Source: Caldilineaceae bacterium (lineage in GTDB: Bacteria; Chloroflexota; Anaerolineae; Caldilineales; Caldilineaceae). From it: DNA of 64,000 nt. Positions 55,807 to 64,000 of the stretch are shown here, piece after piece; position 1 is the stretch's first letter; every line of letters starts with the position of its first letter. Below the pieces are notes generated by a model, which was given only the letters and a program-made list of their open reading frames with translations, made no database searches and was not told the DNA's origin. The position numbers were made by a program, and so were the translations under genes. The stretch covers positions 56,350 through 120,349 of the forward strand of contig JAGRCP010000006.1 in NCBI GenBank assembly GCA_020433455.1, written 5' to 3'.

Positions 55807-56778
55807 ATGAATTTCCCGAAGATCCGCATATTAGAAGGAGTAGGTCATCTTCCTATTTCTTTTCAGATCAAAAACAACCTCAAGCACGCTATATCGAGCG
55901 GACATCTGGAGCCAAATACACAACTGCCCAGCGTTCGGGACTTGGCAAGCCAGCTAAATGTTGCCGCGAATACGGTTGCTCGTGCCTACAAAGAACTTCA
56001 AGATGAAGGACTTTTGATTACCTACGCTGGACGGGGTACATTTGTCGCCGACCTTGTGCAGAATCGCAGGTGGAACACGGATGACCAACAGACATTGCAG
56101 GGAATCCTCCAGCCTGCCATCGCTTCGGTTCGTGCCATCGGTTACAGCGAAGAACAAATTGTAGACGCAGTTCAGGAACTTCTTGGGCAAAGTTCGCTTC
56201 ACATCGGGCTGATTGGGATTAATGAAACAATTGTCAAGAAATGGCAACAAATTCTAGAAGAGGAGTTAGCTGATTTGCAGCCAGAAGTGTTGGCCTTTAC
56301 CGTGGCCGAACTTCGCGATGATTTTGACTTAGTCAATAAGCAGCTAAGTTCCTCTTATTATCTGTTTACTCTTATCACAAGTTATCCCGAAACCCGGATT
56401 CGATTTCAAGGCCTTAATAAACGTGTTGTTGCATTGATTACTGAAGTCTCGATGAAGACTCATCAGCAACTTGCTGAACTACCGCCAGATCAACCCATTG
56501 GGCTCATCTGTGAGGATATGTATGTCAATAATCTGATGAGTTTAATTGAGCCGTATGTTGCAACGGAGCGCATACAACGCGTATCACCGGATGACGTATC
56601 TGACGTGCGCGAGCTGATGGCAAGCGTGAATTATGTCCTTCATACACTCACCCCTAAAAAATTGGTAATGGGTCTGGCTGTTCCCGCTCAGCACCTTATC
56701 GAGATCGAATTTCTTCCCAATCGCTCTTGTTTCGATCAAATTCGGCAAATGCTTTTGAGGGAATCTGTACCGGCATAA
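55807..56778 (+). CDS. GntR-family regulator with sugar-binding-like C-terminal domain
   Basis: 323 residues. The N-terminal winged HTH (QIKNNLKHAISSGHLEPNTQ, LPSVRDLASQLNVAANTVAR, YAGRGTFVAD) is GntR type. The C-terminal 230 residues (IGLIGINETIVKKWQ, LFTLITSYPETRIRF, PIGLICEDMYVNNLM) have an alternating strand-helix pattern that could be a periplasmic-binding-like ligand domain and does not match FCD, UTRA or MocR domains. ATG 55807 is preferred to GTG 55798. It heads an AT-rich same-strand set with the ABC importer and three dipeptidase-like genes and probably controls them and itself through the palindrome at 55781. Confidence 0.88.
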   Translation: MNFPKIRILEGVGHLPISFQIKNNLKHAISSGHLEPNTQLPSVRDLASQLNVAANTVARAYKELQDEGLLITYAGRGTFVADLVQNRRWNTDDQQTLQGILQPAIASVRAIGYSEEQIVDAVQELLGQSSLHIGLIGINETIVKKWQQILEEELADLQPEVLAFTVAELRDDFDLVNKQLSSSYYLFTLITSYPETRIRFQGLNKRVVALITEVSMKTHQQLAELPPDQPIGLICEDMYVNNLMSLIEPYVATERIQRVSPDDVSDVRELMASVNYVLHTLTPKKLVMGLAVPAQHLIEIEFLPNRSCFDQIRQMLLRESVPA

Positions 56779-56922
56779 CTAAACCGATATTCAGCAGGAA
56801 CCGACAGCTCTTCCGCCAGGCAGAGTAACGACTTCTGCTGAAACAGAGTTTAGAAGCAAATGTATATGCCTTGCGATACATTACTCGGCGTCCTATAGGT
56901 GAAAAAAAGGGTGTTTTCATAA

Positions 56923-57840
56923 ATGGGGTCTTACATTCTGCGCCGAATTATCCAGGTGATTCCAACTTTTATTGGCATCACGCTAATCACCTTTCTCGTC
57001 TTGCGTTTGACCGGGGATCCAGCCGCTATGGTTTTAGGCGAAATGGCAACCGAGGATGCACTGCAGGAATATCGCGCCCGCTTTGGCTTAGACGCTCCGC
57101 TCCACATTCAATATCTTCGCTATATGCAGGGCGTCGTTACGGGGGATTTTGGCACTTCACTGCGCTACAACGAACCTGTCGTTAAGCTTTTGTTGGAGAG
57201 ACTTCCGGCAACTCTTCAGCTAGGGGGATCGGCTTTACTGTTTGCCATTGCGCTTGGTATACCGGTCGGTATTTTTTCTGCTTTGACGCAGAATCGCTCG
57301 CTGGATTTCTCCGTTCGCGCCCTTGTCCTGCTCGGGCAGGCGATTCCCGGCTTTTATCTTGGTATCCTCTTAATTATGCTCTTTTCGGTTCAGCTCGGCT
57401 GGCTGCCTACTGGCGGCCGCGGAAATCTCAGCCATTTGATCCTGCCGACAATTACATTAGGAACGGCCTTGGTGGCATTAATCGTCCGATTCACTCGATC
57501 GGCGATCCTGGACGTAATGCGCAATGACTACATCCGTACCGCCAGAGCCAAAGGCCTGAGGGCGCAGACCGTGCTCTTCCGTCATGCCTTGCGAAATGCA
57601 ATGATTCCCCTTCTGACAATTATTGGGTTGCAAATGGCCGTTGTTTTCAGCGGAGCAATTGTGACTGAAACAGTCTTCTCCTGGCCGGGAATGGGCCGGC
57701 TAATCATTCAATCAATTTATGCACGCGATTTCCCGCTTGTTCAAACCGCCGTTCTGTTCGTAGCAACAACTGTAATATTGATCAATCTGGCCATCGACAT
57801 TTTGTATGTGCTGGCCGATCCGCGTGTACGAGCTGACTAA
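56923..57840 (+). CDS. dppB: Peptide/opine-type ABC transporter permease (DppB-like)
   Basis: 305 residues with six TM helices. N-terminal YILRRIIQVIPTFIGITLITFLVLRL, the GDFGTSLR segment, and the EAA-loop DYIRTARAKGLRAQTVLFRHALRNA that contacts the ATPase, ending LAIDILYVLADPRVR. First permease of the importer, 144 bases after the gntR stop. Substrate class (peptide, opine or similar) is inferred from family only. Confidence 0.93.
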   Translation: MGSYILRRIIQVIPTFIGITLITFLVLRLTGDPAAMVLGEMATEDALQEYRARFGLDAPLHIQYLRYMQGVVTGDFGTSLRYNEPVVKLLLERLPATLQLGGSALLFAIALGIPVGIFSALTQNRSLDFSVRALVLLGQAIPGFYLGILLIMLFSVQLGWLPTGGRGNLSHLILPTITLGTALVALIVRFTRSAILDVMRNDYIRTARAKGLRAQTVLFRHALRNAMIPLLTIIGLQMAVVFSGAIVTETVFSWPGMGRLIIQSIYARDFPLVQTAVLFVATTVILINLAIDILYVLADPRVRAD

Positions 57841-57844
57841 AACC

Positions 57845-58750
57845 ATGGCTACATACCGTGCATCATTATCTCTGCCGACAGCGGCGGAGCCTACACAGAG
57901 TCATACGCGTCGAAGTTTGCGGGCCTTTTTTCGGAGTTGGGTTAACTGGATTGCGTTGCTGATTATCGTTATCGGCTTCTTGATGGCTATCACGCCCAAA
58001 GAATGGCTGCCGCATGATCCAACAGCAGTCAACCCGGCATTACGCTTGCAACCTCCTTCTCTCTTTTCCGGCGAAGGTGACTTTTTGCTCGGCACGGATA
58101 CGCTCGGACGCGACATTCTATCGCGCAGTATCTACGCAGCTCGCTGGACATATCTGGTAAGCGTTAGCGCAGTCGTAATTTCGACGGTTCTGGGGACAAT
58201 GGCAGGGCTAAGCGCCGGCTATTTCCGCGGGTGGCTGGACACTATTATCGCGCGCTTAATCGATATGCAGCTTGCATTTCCTATTGTCTTACTTTCCATC
58301 GCTGTTCTGGCGGTTTCCGGTCCAAGCTTACTCAACATGATCTTGGTATTGGGGCTAGTGGACTGGGCGCGTTATGCACGTGTTGTGCGCGGTAGTGCGT
58401 TAAGCCTGCGAGAGGAGGATTTTGTGGATGCCGCTCGGGCGACCGGGGCGACAAGCTGGCGGATCATGATGCGCCATATTCTCCCGAATATCCTGTCTTC
58501 AATTGTTGTACTAACGACGTTTTCTACCGCGCGCCTGATGTTGACTGAGTCAGCGCTCAGCTTCTTGGGGCTGGGCGTAACCCCTCCGGCTACAACCTGG
58601 GGCAGCATGATCGGGGGAGGCCGGGATTATATTCTTCAGGCTTGGTGGATTAGTGCGATTCCAGGCACGCTTATCACTTTGACAGTCTTGGCGATTAACC
58701 TTGCCGGTGATGGATTGCGTGACGCGTTTGATCCTCGGGGAGAGCGCTAA
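57845..58750 (+). CDS. dppC: Peptide/opine-type ABC transporter permease (DppC-like)
   Basis: 301 residues. N-terminal cytoplasmic region and TM, LLGTDTLGRDILSRSIYAARW, and the EAA-loop DFVDAARATGATSWRIMMRHILPNI, ending NLAGDGLRDAFDPRGER. Start at ATG 57845, 4 bases after the DppB-like stop; the frame is open to 57806 but this would overlap the previous gene by 35 bases. Second permease of the pair. Confidence 0.93.
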   Translation: MATYRASLSLPTAAEPTQSHTRRSLRAFFRSWVNWIALLIIVIGFLMAITPKEWLPHDPTAVNPALRLQPPSLFSGEGDFLLGTDTLGRDILSRSIYAARWTYLVSVSAVVISTVLGTMAGLSAGYFRGWLDTIIARLIDMQLAFPIVLLSIAVLAVSGPSLLNMILVLGLVDWARYARVVRGSALSLREEDFVDAARATGATSWRIMMRHILPNILSSIVVLTTFSTARLMLTESALSFLGLGVTPPATTWGSMIGGGRDYILQAWWISAIPGTLITLTVLAINLAGDGLRDAFDPRGER

Positions 58751-58828
58751 ATGCAAATCGTTCTTGTCCGGGAGCGTATGTACCATGTCATTTTCAATAT
58801 TTAGAAAATCGAAAGGGAGGTAAGCCTG

Positions 58829-60394
58829 ATGTTTGCAAGATTCCGCGTGCTGCTTGTCGCCATTTTAGCCCTGGTTCTAACGGCTGGTTGTGCATCCACC
58901 GTGACACCGACTGGAGTTCAGCCCGGTGATACGGAAAACACATCCTCTGGGGTCGTTGAGGAGAAGGTTTTGGTAATTGGTCATCATGTCGATCCAGTAA
59001 CATTGAATCCTGTTACCAATACAACGGCAGCCTTTCAAAGCGTGACAGCATCTACAATTGAGCAGTTAGTCTATTTTGAACCGGAGGGTTCGGACATTTT
59101 GCCAGGGCTTGCTGAAAGCTGGGCGTTCTCTGATGATGGTTTGCAACTTACGATGAACCTGAAGGAAGGCGTAATTTTTCATAACGGCGAGGAGTTTAAC
59201 GCTGAAGCAGCCAAATTTAGTCTGGAACAGTTGAAAGCTTCACCCCCTTATGAACGATGGACCCAGGAGTTCGGCGATATAGAGGTCGTAGACGATTATA
59301 CAGTTGTTATCAACTTCGCCGAACCTACTGGATTTGCGCTTTCTGCCCTTGGCCGTGGTAGTTATGTCCTCCCGCCTGCTTACTATGCCGAGCTTGGGGC
59401 GGAAGAATTCAGCCTTGCTCCTGTAGGAACTGGGCCTTATCAATTTGTTGAGTGGGTGAAGGACGATCATGTCACATTTGAGGCGTTTGAAGACTATTGG
59501 GGCGGCCCGCCGGCTTTTGACCGTATCGTTTGGCGTGTCATTCCTGAAGATGCTGCACGTGTAGCTGCGCTCCAGGTAGGCGAAGTAGATCTTATTACCA
59601 ATGTGACGCCGGGCCAGGCGAACACTATCCGCAACGATGAAAACTTAAGACTTGTCTCCATTCCTGGCGTACGTGTTTTTATGACTTATGTAGACTCTCG
59701 CCTGGATCATCCGGTTGCCGATCCCATGGTCCGCCGCGCAATGAACTATGCAGTTGACAAGGATGGCCTCGTTGCATTGTTTGACGGTGAGGCCCGTGGT
59801 CTGGATGGTCAATATCTGCTGCCCGGCATTATCGGATATGACGAAACCTTGGACAATTTTGCCTATAATCCGGAAAAGGCAAAGGAACTTCTTGCCGAGG
59901 CTGGATATCCAGATGGCTTTACTATGACACTCAAATATCCGATCGATCGCTATCCTCTGGATAAGGAAATGGGTGAAACCGTTGCAGCCTATTTGGAAGC
60001 GGTCGGTATTGATGTCGAACAGGTACCCTTGGAATATGGTGAATTTCGACGTCAACATGTCGAAGAGGAAACAATGGGGCCGGCTTGGATGTGGGGTCTG
60101 GCCACACCGTCTGATCCGCATATGATGGTCAGCCTCTTTGGCCCCGGCTCCATATACACTCGATTTCCTGATGATCAGCGTGTGTTTGACCTCATTGATC
60201 AGGGAATGCGTGAAACTGACACGGCAACGCGCGAGGGAACTTACAAAGAGTTAATGGCGATTTGGAATGAGGAGCCTTTGGGCATCTACATGATTGTTCC
60301 CAACGATTTGTATGGAATGAGCATAGCTATAGAAAATTTCGTGCCTCGTACAGACCAAGTCGTTGACTTGCGTACAACGACGACATCTGAATAG
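58829..60394 (+). CDS. Solute-binding lipoprotein, family 5
   Basis: 521 residues. A signal peptide with lipobox LTAGC (AILALVLTAGCASTV) is followed by the extracellular SBP_bac_5 fold: LTMNLKEGVIFHNGEEFNAE, PVGTGPYQFVEWVKDDHVTF, MNYAVDKDGLVALFDGEA and AGYPDGFTMTLKYP are typical blocks. GGGAGG is 8 bases before the ATG. It delivers substrate to the two permeases just upstream. No DppD/DppF ATPase gene follows, which is unusual for this transporter class. Confidence 0.94.
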   Translation: MFARFRVLLVAILALVLTAGCASTVTPTGVQPGDTENTSSGVVEEKVLVIGHHVDPVTLNPVTNTTAAFQSVTASTIEQLVYFEPEGSDILPGLAESWAFSDDGLQLTMNLKEGVIFHNGEEFNAEAAKFSLEQLKASPPYERWTQEFGDIEVVDDYTVVINFAEPTGFALSALGRGSYVLPPAYYAELGAEEFSLAPVGTGPYQFVEWVKDDHVTFEAFEDYWGGPPAFDRIVWRVIPEDAARVAALQVGEVDLITNVTPGQANTIRNDENLRLVSIPGVRVFMTYVDSRLDHPVADPMVRRAMNYAVDKDGLVALFDGEARGLDGQYLLPGIIGYDETLDNFAYNPEKAKELLAEAGYPDGFTMTLKYPIDRYPLDKEMGETVAAYLEAVGIDVEQVPLEYGEFRRQHVEEETMGPAWMWGLATPSDPHMMVSLFGPGSIYTRFPDDQRVFDLIDQGMRETDTATREGTYKELMAIWNEEPLGIYMIVPNDLYGMSIAIENFVPRTDQVVDLRTTTTSE

Positions 60395-60406
60395 CATACC
60401 GTGCTT

Positions 60407-60454
60407 CGTGCCTAACAGAGGTCAATCAGCGTTAATTGACCTCTGTTAGGCACG
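60407..60454 (+). terminator. Strong hairpin between binding protein and dipeptidase-like genes
   Basis: 20-bp perfect arms (CGTGCCTAACAGAGGTCAAT and its complement) around an 8-base loop, 12 bases after the binding-protein stop. Without a U-tract, it may partially terminate or stabilise the upstream mRNA, setting more binding protein than downstream enzymes. Confidence 0.6.
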
Positions 60455-60473
60455 GCTCTACCGAGAGGTCTCC

Positions 60474-61508
60474 ATGATGACAACTATTGACATAGATCCC
60501 AACGTGCTGGCGTTTCATGAAGAAATTGTTATTTTTGACGGGTTGACCTCTTCACCCATTACTGCTGAACAAGCAGAACGGATGCAGCAGGGGGGGCTAA
60601 CCGGAGCCAACATGACAGCTTCGTGGGTTGATGCTGACTTTCAAACAGCTGCCCAAGCGATTGCGAAGGTGCGGCGAGATATAAAGATGCAAAATGACAA
60701 AGTGTTAGTTGCTACGACTGTCGCAGAGATTGTTGCGGCTAAGCAGGCAGGACGCACAGCGATCGTAATCGGCTTCCAAAATGGTAAGCCCGTGGAAGAT
60801 GAGATTGATTTTCTTGACGTCTTGTTTCATATGGGTTTACGCATTATGCAATTGACTTATAATGAAAAGAATTATATCGGCGACGGCTGTACCGAATTAC
60901 GCGATGGCGGACTAAGCCGTTTTGGCGTTGATCTAATTCACCGTATGGCAGAAATAGGGGTCGTTGTTGATCTCTCTCATTGCAGTGAACAGACTTGTCT
61001 TGATGCCATTAACGCTTCTTCGGTTCCGGTAATTATCTCGCATGCGAATCCCAGTGCGCTTATCCCCAATCCACGCAATAAGAGCGACAAAACGCTTGAA
61101 GCGCTTGCCGAAAGAGGCGGTGTCGTTGGGGCCTGTGCGTGGTCTCCGCTCTTAGCGCGTGATCCGCATCATCGCCCTACGCTCGAAGATTTGTTGGATT
61201 CGATTGACTATTTGGTGGCGCTGCTTGGCATTGATCATGTGGGAATTGGTACAGATATGGGTGAAGGAACCTATGTTAAAGCAATTTGGGATGCCCTGTA
61301 CTTACACAACGGCGAGCATTCGCAGGTGACCAGAATGCTGGGGAATTGGTGGCAGTTTGAGACCCGCTTTCCTGAAGAAGTATCCAGCGTCGTTAATTTG
61401 CCGCATATTACAGCGGGTCTTGTCAGACGCGGGTATAACGAGCAACAAATTAAACAGCTTTGGGGGCTCAATTTCTTACGCGTTTTTGAACAGGTCTGGG
61501 GGGCATAG
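60474..61508 (+). CDS. M19-dipeptidase-like protein, paralogue 1
   Basis: 344 residues of the membrane/renal dipeptidase (M19) fold. Retained: LTYNEKNYIGDG, metal-ligand His in VVDLSHCSEQT and VIISHANPSA, RNKSD and Asp in VGIGTDMGEG. Missing: the N-terminal His-x-Asp ligands (here DGLTSSP instead of DGHNDLP) and the bridging Glu (GFQNGKP has Gln-Asn where the family has Glu-Gly). This DGL-type branch is known from proteobacterial amine-catabolic loci, but its reaction is not established from sequence. GAGAGG precedes the ATG by 5 bases. First of three tandem paralogues downstream of the importer. Confidence 0.88.
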   Translation: MMTTIDIDPNVLAFHEEIVIFDGLTSSPITAEQAERMQQGGLTGANMTASWVDADFQTAAQAIAKVRRDIKMQNDKVLVATTVAEIVAAKQAGRTAIVIGFQNGKPVEDEIDFLDVLFHMGLRIMQLTYNEKNYIGDGCTELRDGGLSRFGVDLIHRMAEIGVVVDLSHCSEQTCLDAINASSVPVIISHANPSALIPNPRNKSDKTLEALAERGGVVGACAWSPLLARDPHHRPTLEDLLDSIDYLVALLGIDHVGIGTDMGEGTYVKAIWDALYLHNGEHSQVTRMLGNWWQFETRFPEEVSSVVNLPHITAGLVRRGYNEQQIKQLWGLNFLRVFEQVWGA

Positions 61509-61513
61509 CGACT

Positions 61514-62524
61514 ATGGTCTCTAATATGTCGGATATAAGCGCTGAGCGCGCTGATAAAATCTGGTCCATGAATATTGTGATCGACGGTTTGGCCGTCAAT
61601 GCACATAACTGGCAAAAGCAAACCGCGGCCGGACTGACCGCTGTGAACGTTACGCTTGCTTCTGCGAACTCTAGTTTTTATGATATGTTGAAGCGGATGG
61701 ATCCGTACCTAATGCTATTGAGCATCGCTCCGCAGGAAGTGCTCCTGGTAAGACGCTCCACGGATATCCTACGCGCAAAGAATGCGGATATGCTTGGGCT
61801 CATTTTTGGTTGGCAGAACGGCTCCCCGCTTGGTGAAGATCCGATGTACGTGCGTGTTGCGCATGCGCTTGGCGTTCGGATTATTCAACTTACATACAAT
61901 GAACGTAATGCAATAGGGGACGGCTGTTTAGAGCCCGAAAATCGCGGCCTCACGGCATTTGGACGGCAAGTAGTAGTCGAGATGAACAGATTGGGCATAC
62001 TCATTGATCTCTCGCATGTGGGAGACCGGACCTGCGCAGAAGTGATCGATCATTCGGCGGCCCCATGCATTTTTTCTCATGCCAACCCACGCGTCCTCAG
62101 TAATAGCCCACGTAATAAGCCTGACGATCTCATCCGTGCTATCGCTGCAAGAGGCGGGCTAATTGGATTGACTCCGTATGCTCCTTTTTCTGAAATTCGG
62201 GCAAACCAGCGCCCCACAGCAGAAGATTACTTCCGACTGGTTGATTACGCCGTTAATCTGGTCGGCATTGACTCCGTTGCATTTGGTACCGACATGCCCG
62301 AAGGACGTGACCGGCTTGCTTATGAAATTGTGATGGCGAAGCGCTATCCGGACCTTGCGAAGGGGTATGATCATACGACTCGCCATGCATCTGGTTTTGA
62401 TAGCCTGGAAGAATTGCGGAAGATCCCATACGAAATGCTCAAGCGTGGTTATACGGATGAGGATATCCGTAAATTTTTGGGTGGGAATCTCCTGCGCGTT
62501 TTTGCTGAAGTTTGGGATCGTTGA
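61514..62524 (+). CDS. M19-dipeptidase-like protein, paralogue 2
   Basis: 336 residues, begins 5 bases after the first paralogue (an ATG at 61526 is an alternative). Same pattern: DGLAVNAHNW at the N-terminus, GWQNGSP, LTYNERNAIGDGC, His in LIDLSHVGDRT and IFSHANPRV, RNKPDDL, AFGTDMPEG. Again no N-terminal His-x-Asp and Gln replaces the Glu. The N-terminal region is shorter between the DGL motif and GWQNG than in paralogue 1. Probably co-translated with the first copy, since no ribosome site is strong. Confidence 0.88.
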   Translation: MVSNMSDISAERADKIWSMNIVIDGLAVNAHNWQKQTAAGLTAVNVTLASANSSFYDMLKRMDPYLMLLSIAPQEVLLVRRSTDILRAKNADMLGLIFGWQNGSPLGEDPMYVRVAHALGVRIIQLTYNERNAIGDGCLEPENRGLTAFGRQVVVEMNRLGILIDLSHVGDRTCAEVIDHSAAPCIFSHANPRVLSNSPRNKPDDLIRAIAARGGLIGLTPYAPFSEIRANQRPTAEDYFRLVDYAVNLVGIDSVAFGTDMPEGRDRLAYEIVMAKRYPDLAKGYDHTTRHASGFDSLEELRKIPYEMLKRGYTDEDIRKFLGGNLLRVFAEVWDR

Positions 62525-62577
62525 ATCATAACCGCCGTTATATCAACCTGCTTTTTCAATTGGAAAGAGATTTGATC

Positions 62578-63582
62578 ATGGAGCAATCCTTCGATAAGTC
62601 CCCCCGAATGATTATTGACGGTCTAAACTGTGCAGCTGTTACGCCGGAGCAGATGAAGCGAACCCTTGATGGCGGCGTCACTGCGATGAATCTGACAATT
62701 GTTCGTCCATGGGCGCAATTCACTGATGCTATGGTCGGATTGTCTGAACATATTGCTGCGATTGAAGCCATGGCTGATCTGGCGTTTATTGCAGAAAGCG
62801 TTGCTGACATTGAACGTGCCCGCAGCGAACGAAAAGTTGCAATTATCATGGGCGCGCAGAACTCGCTGTTGGTCGAGGAGGACCTAAGACTTTTGCGCAT
62901 TCTGCATAGATTAGGCTTTCGCATTCTTCAACCGACTTATAATGAGCGTAATGGGTTTGGCGACGGCGCTACTGTTGAAGAGGATAAAGGACTCACGGAA
63001 TTGGGTTATGCGTGGGTTGCCGAAATGAATCGGCTTGGGATCTTGATCGATATTTCTCACTCAGGCTACCAAACTTGCGCAGACGTCGTGAGTGCGTCCG
63101 CATATCCCGTCATCTTTTCTCATGCAAATGCTAGGGCGCTGTGCGATAGCCCCCGAAATAAGCCCGACGAGTTGATCCGATCTGTTTCAGATATCGGCGG
63201 GGTTACCGGAGCCGTAACCTGGGCGCCTGCGCTACGCCATGCTGAAAGACCAACAATTGATGATTATTTGGATCAGATTGAATATATTGCCAATCTGTCT
63301 GGTGTTGAGCATGTAAGCTTTGCCTCTGATATGGGAGAGGGTGTGTATGCATCCGCCGAAGATTGGGATACGAAATTTGGTCCGAATGGGATGTATCCAT
63401 CCGTTACCGGTGTCTTAGGAGATTGGTATGTATTTGAGCAGCGCTTCCCTAACGGATATGAAAGTCTTGCTCATACGTCACGCATTTGGGATGGCTTAGT
63501 TCAGCGCGGCTACAGTGAAGATGCCGTTGAGAAAATTATGGCGGGCAATCTCTTGCGCGTATTCGGGGAGATATGGAGGTAA
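62578..63582 (+). CDS. M19-dipeptidase-like protein, paralogue 3
   Basis: 334 residues from ATG 62578 (MEQSFDKSPRM); the frame is open from 62512 but overlaps paralogue 2 there. DGLNCAAVTPEQM, GAQNSLLVEED, PTYNERNGFGDG, His in LIDISHSGYQT and IFSHANARA, RNKPDEL, FASDMGEG. It shares the missing ligands of the other two and is closer to paralogue 2 in the ERN and RNKPD blocks. Last gene of the set. Confidence 0.88.
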   Translation: MEQSFDKSPRMIIDGLNCAAVTPEQMKRTLDGGVTAMNLTIVRPWAQFTDAMVGLSEHIAAIEAMADLAFIAESVADIERARSERKVAIIMGAQNSLLVEEDLRLLRILHRLGFRILQPTYNERNGFGDGATVEEDKGLTELGYAWVAEMNRLGILIDISHSGYQTCADVVSASAYPVIFSHANARALCDSPRNKPDELIRSVSDIGGVTGAVTWAPALRHAERPTIDDYLDQIEYIANLSGVEHVSFASDMGEGVYASAEDWDTKFGPNGMYPSVTGVLGDWYVFEQRFPNGYESLAHTSRIWDGLVQRGYSEDAVEKIMAGNLLRVFGEIWR

Positions 63583-63690
63583 CGAGCCTCAGTGTCGCAT
63601 CATGGGGACCGTCAACCCTTGGGCAGGCTTAGGGCGAACTCTAACCATTATCTACATTGACGCCACGTACCCAAATCGCCCGGATCAAAA

Positions 63691-63719
63691 AAACGGCGTC
63701 TCTCCCGGAGACGCCGTTT
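63691..63719 (-). terminator. Terminator of the reverse-strand ABC ATPase
   Basis: AAACGGCGTCTC and GAGACGCCGTTT, 12-bp arms with a 5-base loop; the reverse strand continues with a seven-T run. It also faces the dipeptidase-like gene, whose strand has TTTCTCTTTCC after the hairpin. Confidence 0.9.
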
Positions 63720-63742
63720 CTCTTTCCTGCTTCCTTTTTGCC

Positions 63743-64000
63743 TCACAAAATCTGGCTCAGGAACAGCTTGGTTCGCTCATGCTGGGGATTGGTGAAGAAG
63801 ACGTCCGGCGGGGCCTCCTCCACGATTTCGCCATGGTCAAACATGCAGACCCGGTCGGCCACGGCCCGGGCAAAGCCCATTTCGTGGGTAACCACCAACA
63901 TGGTCATGCCCGACTCGGCCAACTCCACCATGACGTCCAGCACTTCCTTAATCATTTCCGGATCCAGCGCGGAAGTGGGCTCGTCGAAGAGCATGATCTT
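63743..64000 (-). CDS. Amino-acid ABC transporter ATPase, C-terminal part (5' end outside window)
   Basis: The last 85 codons of a GlnQ/HisP-type ATPase: Walker [14 protein letters not shown], the H-loop His in [17 protein letters not shown] and the [13 protein letters not shown] end segment. The signature and Walker A lie beyond the window. This is the polar amino-acid family, not the DppD/F family, so it is not the missing ATPase of the neighbouring importer. Confidence 0.93.
   Translation of the reverse strand, partial: KIMLFDEPTSALDPEMIKEVLDVMVELAESGMTMLVVTHEMGFARAVADRVCMFDHGEIVEEAPPDVFFTNPQHERTKLFLSQIL

Noticed and set aside
63743..64000. The missing ATPase of the peptide-type importer
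   Set aside because: Belongs to the polar amino-acid (GlnQ/HisP) family, opposite strand, with its own terminator between.

Overview
The window looks like chromosome of a high-GC member of the Chloroflexota (Anaerolineae/Caldilineae-like). This is inferred from the mix of genes: a non-pyrrolysine MttB-family methyltransferase, LuxR-type AAA/TPR regulators, tandem DsbA lipoproteins, orphan two-component-propeller kinases, a COG3375 GNAT protein and an rplS-trmD pair. No rRNA, tRNA, CRISPR array, transposase or integrase was seen.

Layout. 0-13.4 kb: a truncated CotH/lamin-tail surface protein, class I fructose-1,6-bisphosphatase, a four-gene reverse-strand set (NAD(P)HX epimerase, DUF456, thiamine pyrophosphokinase, PH-like membrane protein), a double-DsbA lipoprotein, a secreted/membrane pair ending in a transglutaminase (TgpA-like), and a UlaG-like metallo-hydrolase. 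13.7-27.8 kb: MttB-family methyltransferase plus a 902-residue LuxR/AAA/TPR regulator, a 2195-residue secreted amylopullulanase with two GH13 catalytic modules, an orphan lipoyl acyltransferase (E2) and an Mrp/ApbC ATPase. 28-40 kb: two hybrid histidine kinases, an HdrD/DgcB-like membrane iron-sulfur protein, a serine hydrolase and a LuxR-TM-Kelch protein. 40-47.9 kb: rplS, trmD, an M23 peptidase, rnhA, a NUDIX hydrolase, a MenC/N-succinylamino-acid racemase-like enolase, decayed gene remnants, a GNAT protein and an AIR-synthase-like protein.

48-55.5 kb holds an SDR, a metallo-hydrolase and an NAD-linked formate dehydrogenase. Its catalytic subunit is interrupted by an in-frame UGA that sits exactly at the selenocysteine position and is followed by a bacterial SECIS-like hairpin; automatic gene calling splits it into two genes. 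An EamA transporter lies between the iron-sulfur subunit and the NuoE/NuoF-like subunit.

55.7-63.6 kb is visibly more AT-rich. It carries a GntR regulator with a textbook promoter and a palindromic operator candidate, a peptide-type ABC importer (two permeases and a binding lipoprotein, no ATPase) and three consecutive M19-dipeptidase-like paralogues, all of which lack the His-x-Asp and Glu metal ligands of classical M19 enzymes. The window ends in a reverse-strand amino-acid ABC transporter ATPase.

The most unusual non-coding signal is a family of AT-rich 7-nt (once 8-nt) periodic repeats confined to about 40.4-53.8 kb. They start at, or run through, the stop codons of nine genes, keep stop-like triplets in register, and are usually paired with an inverted partner across the spacer.
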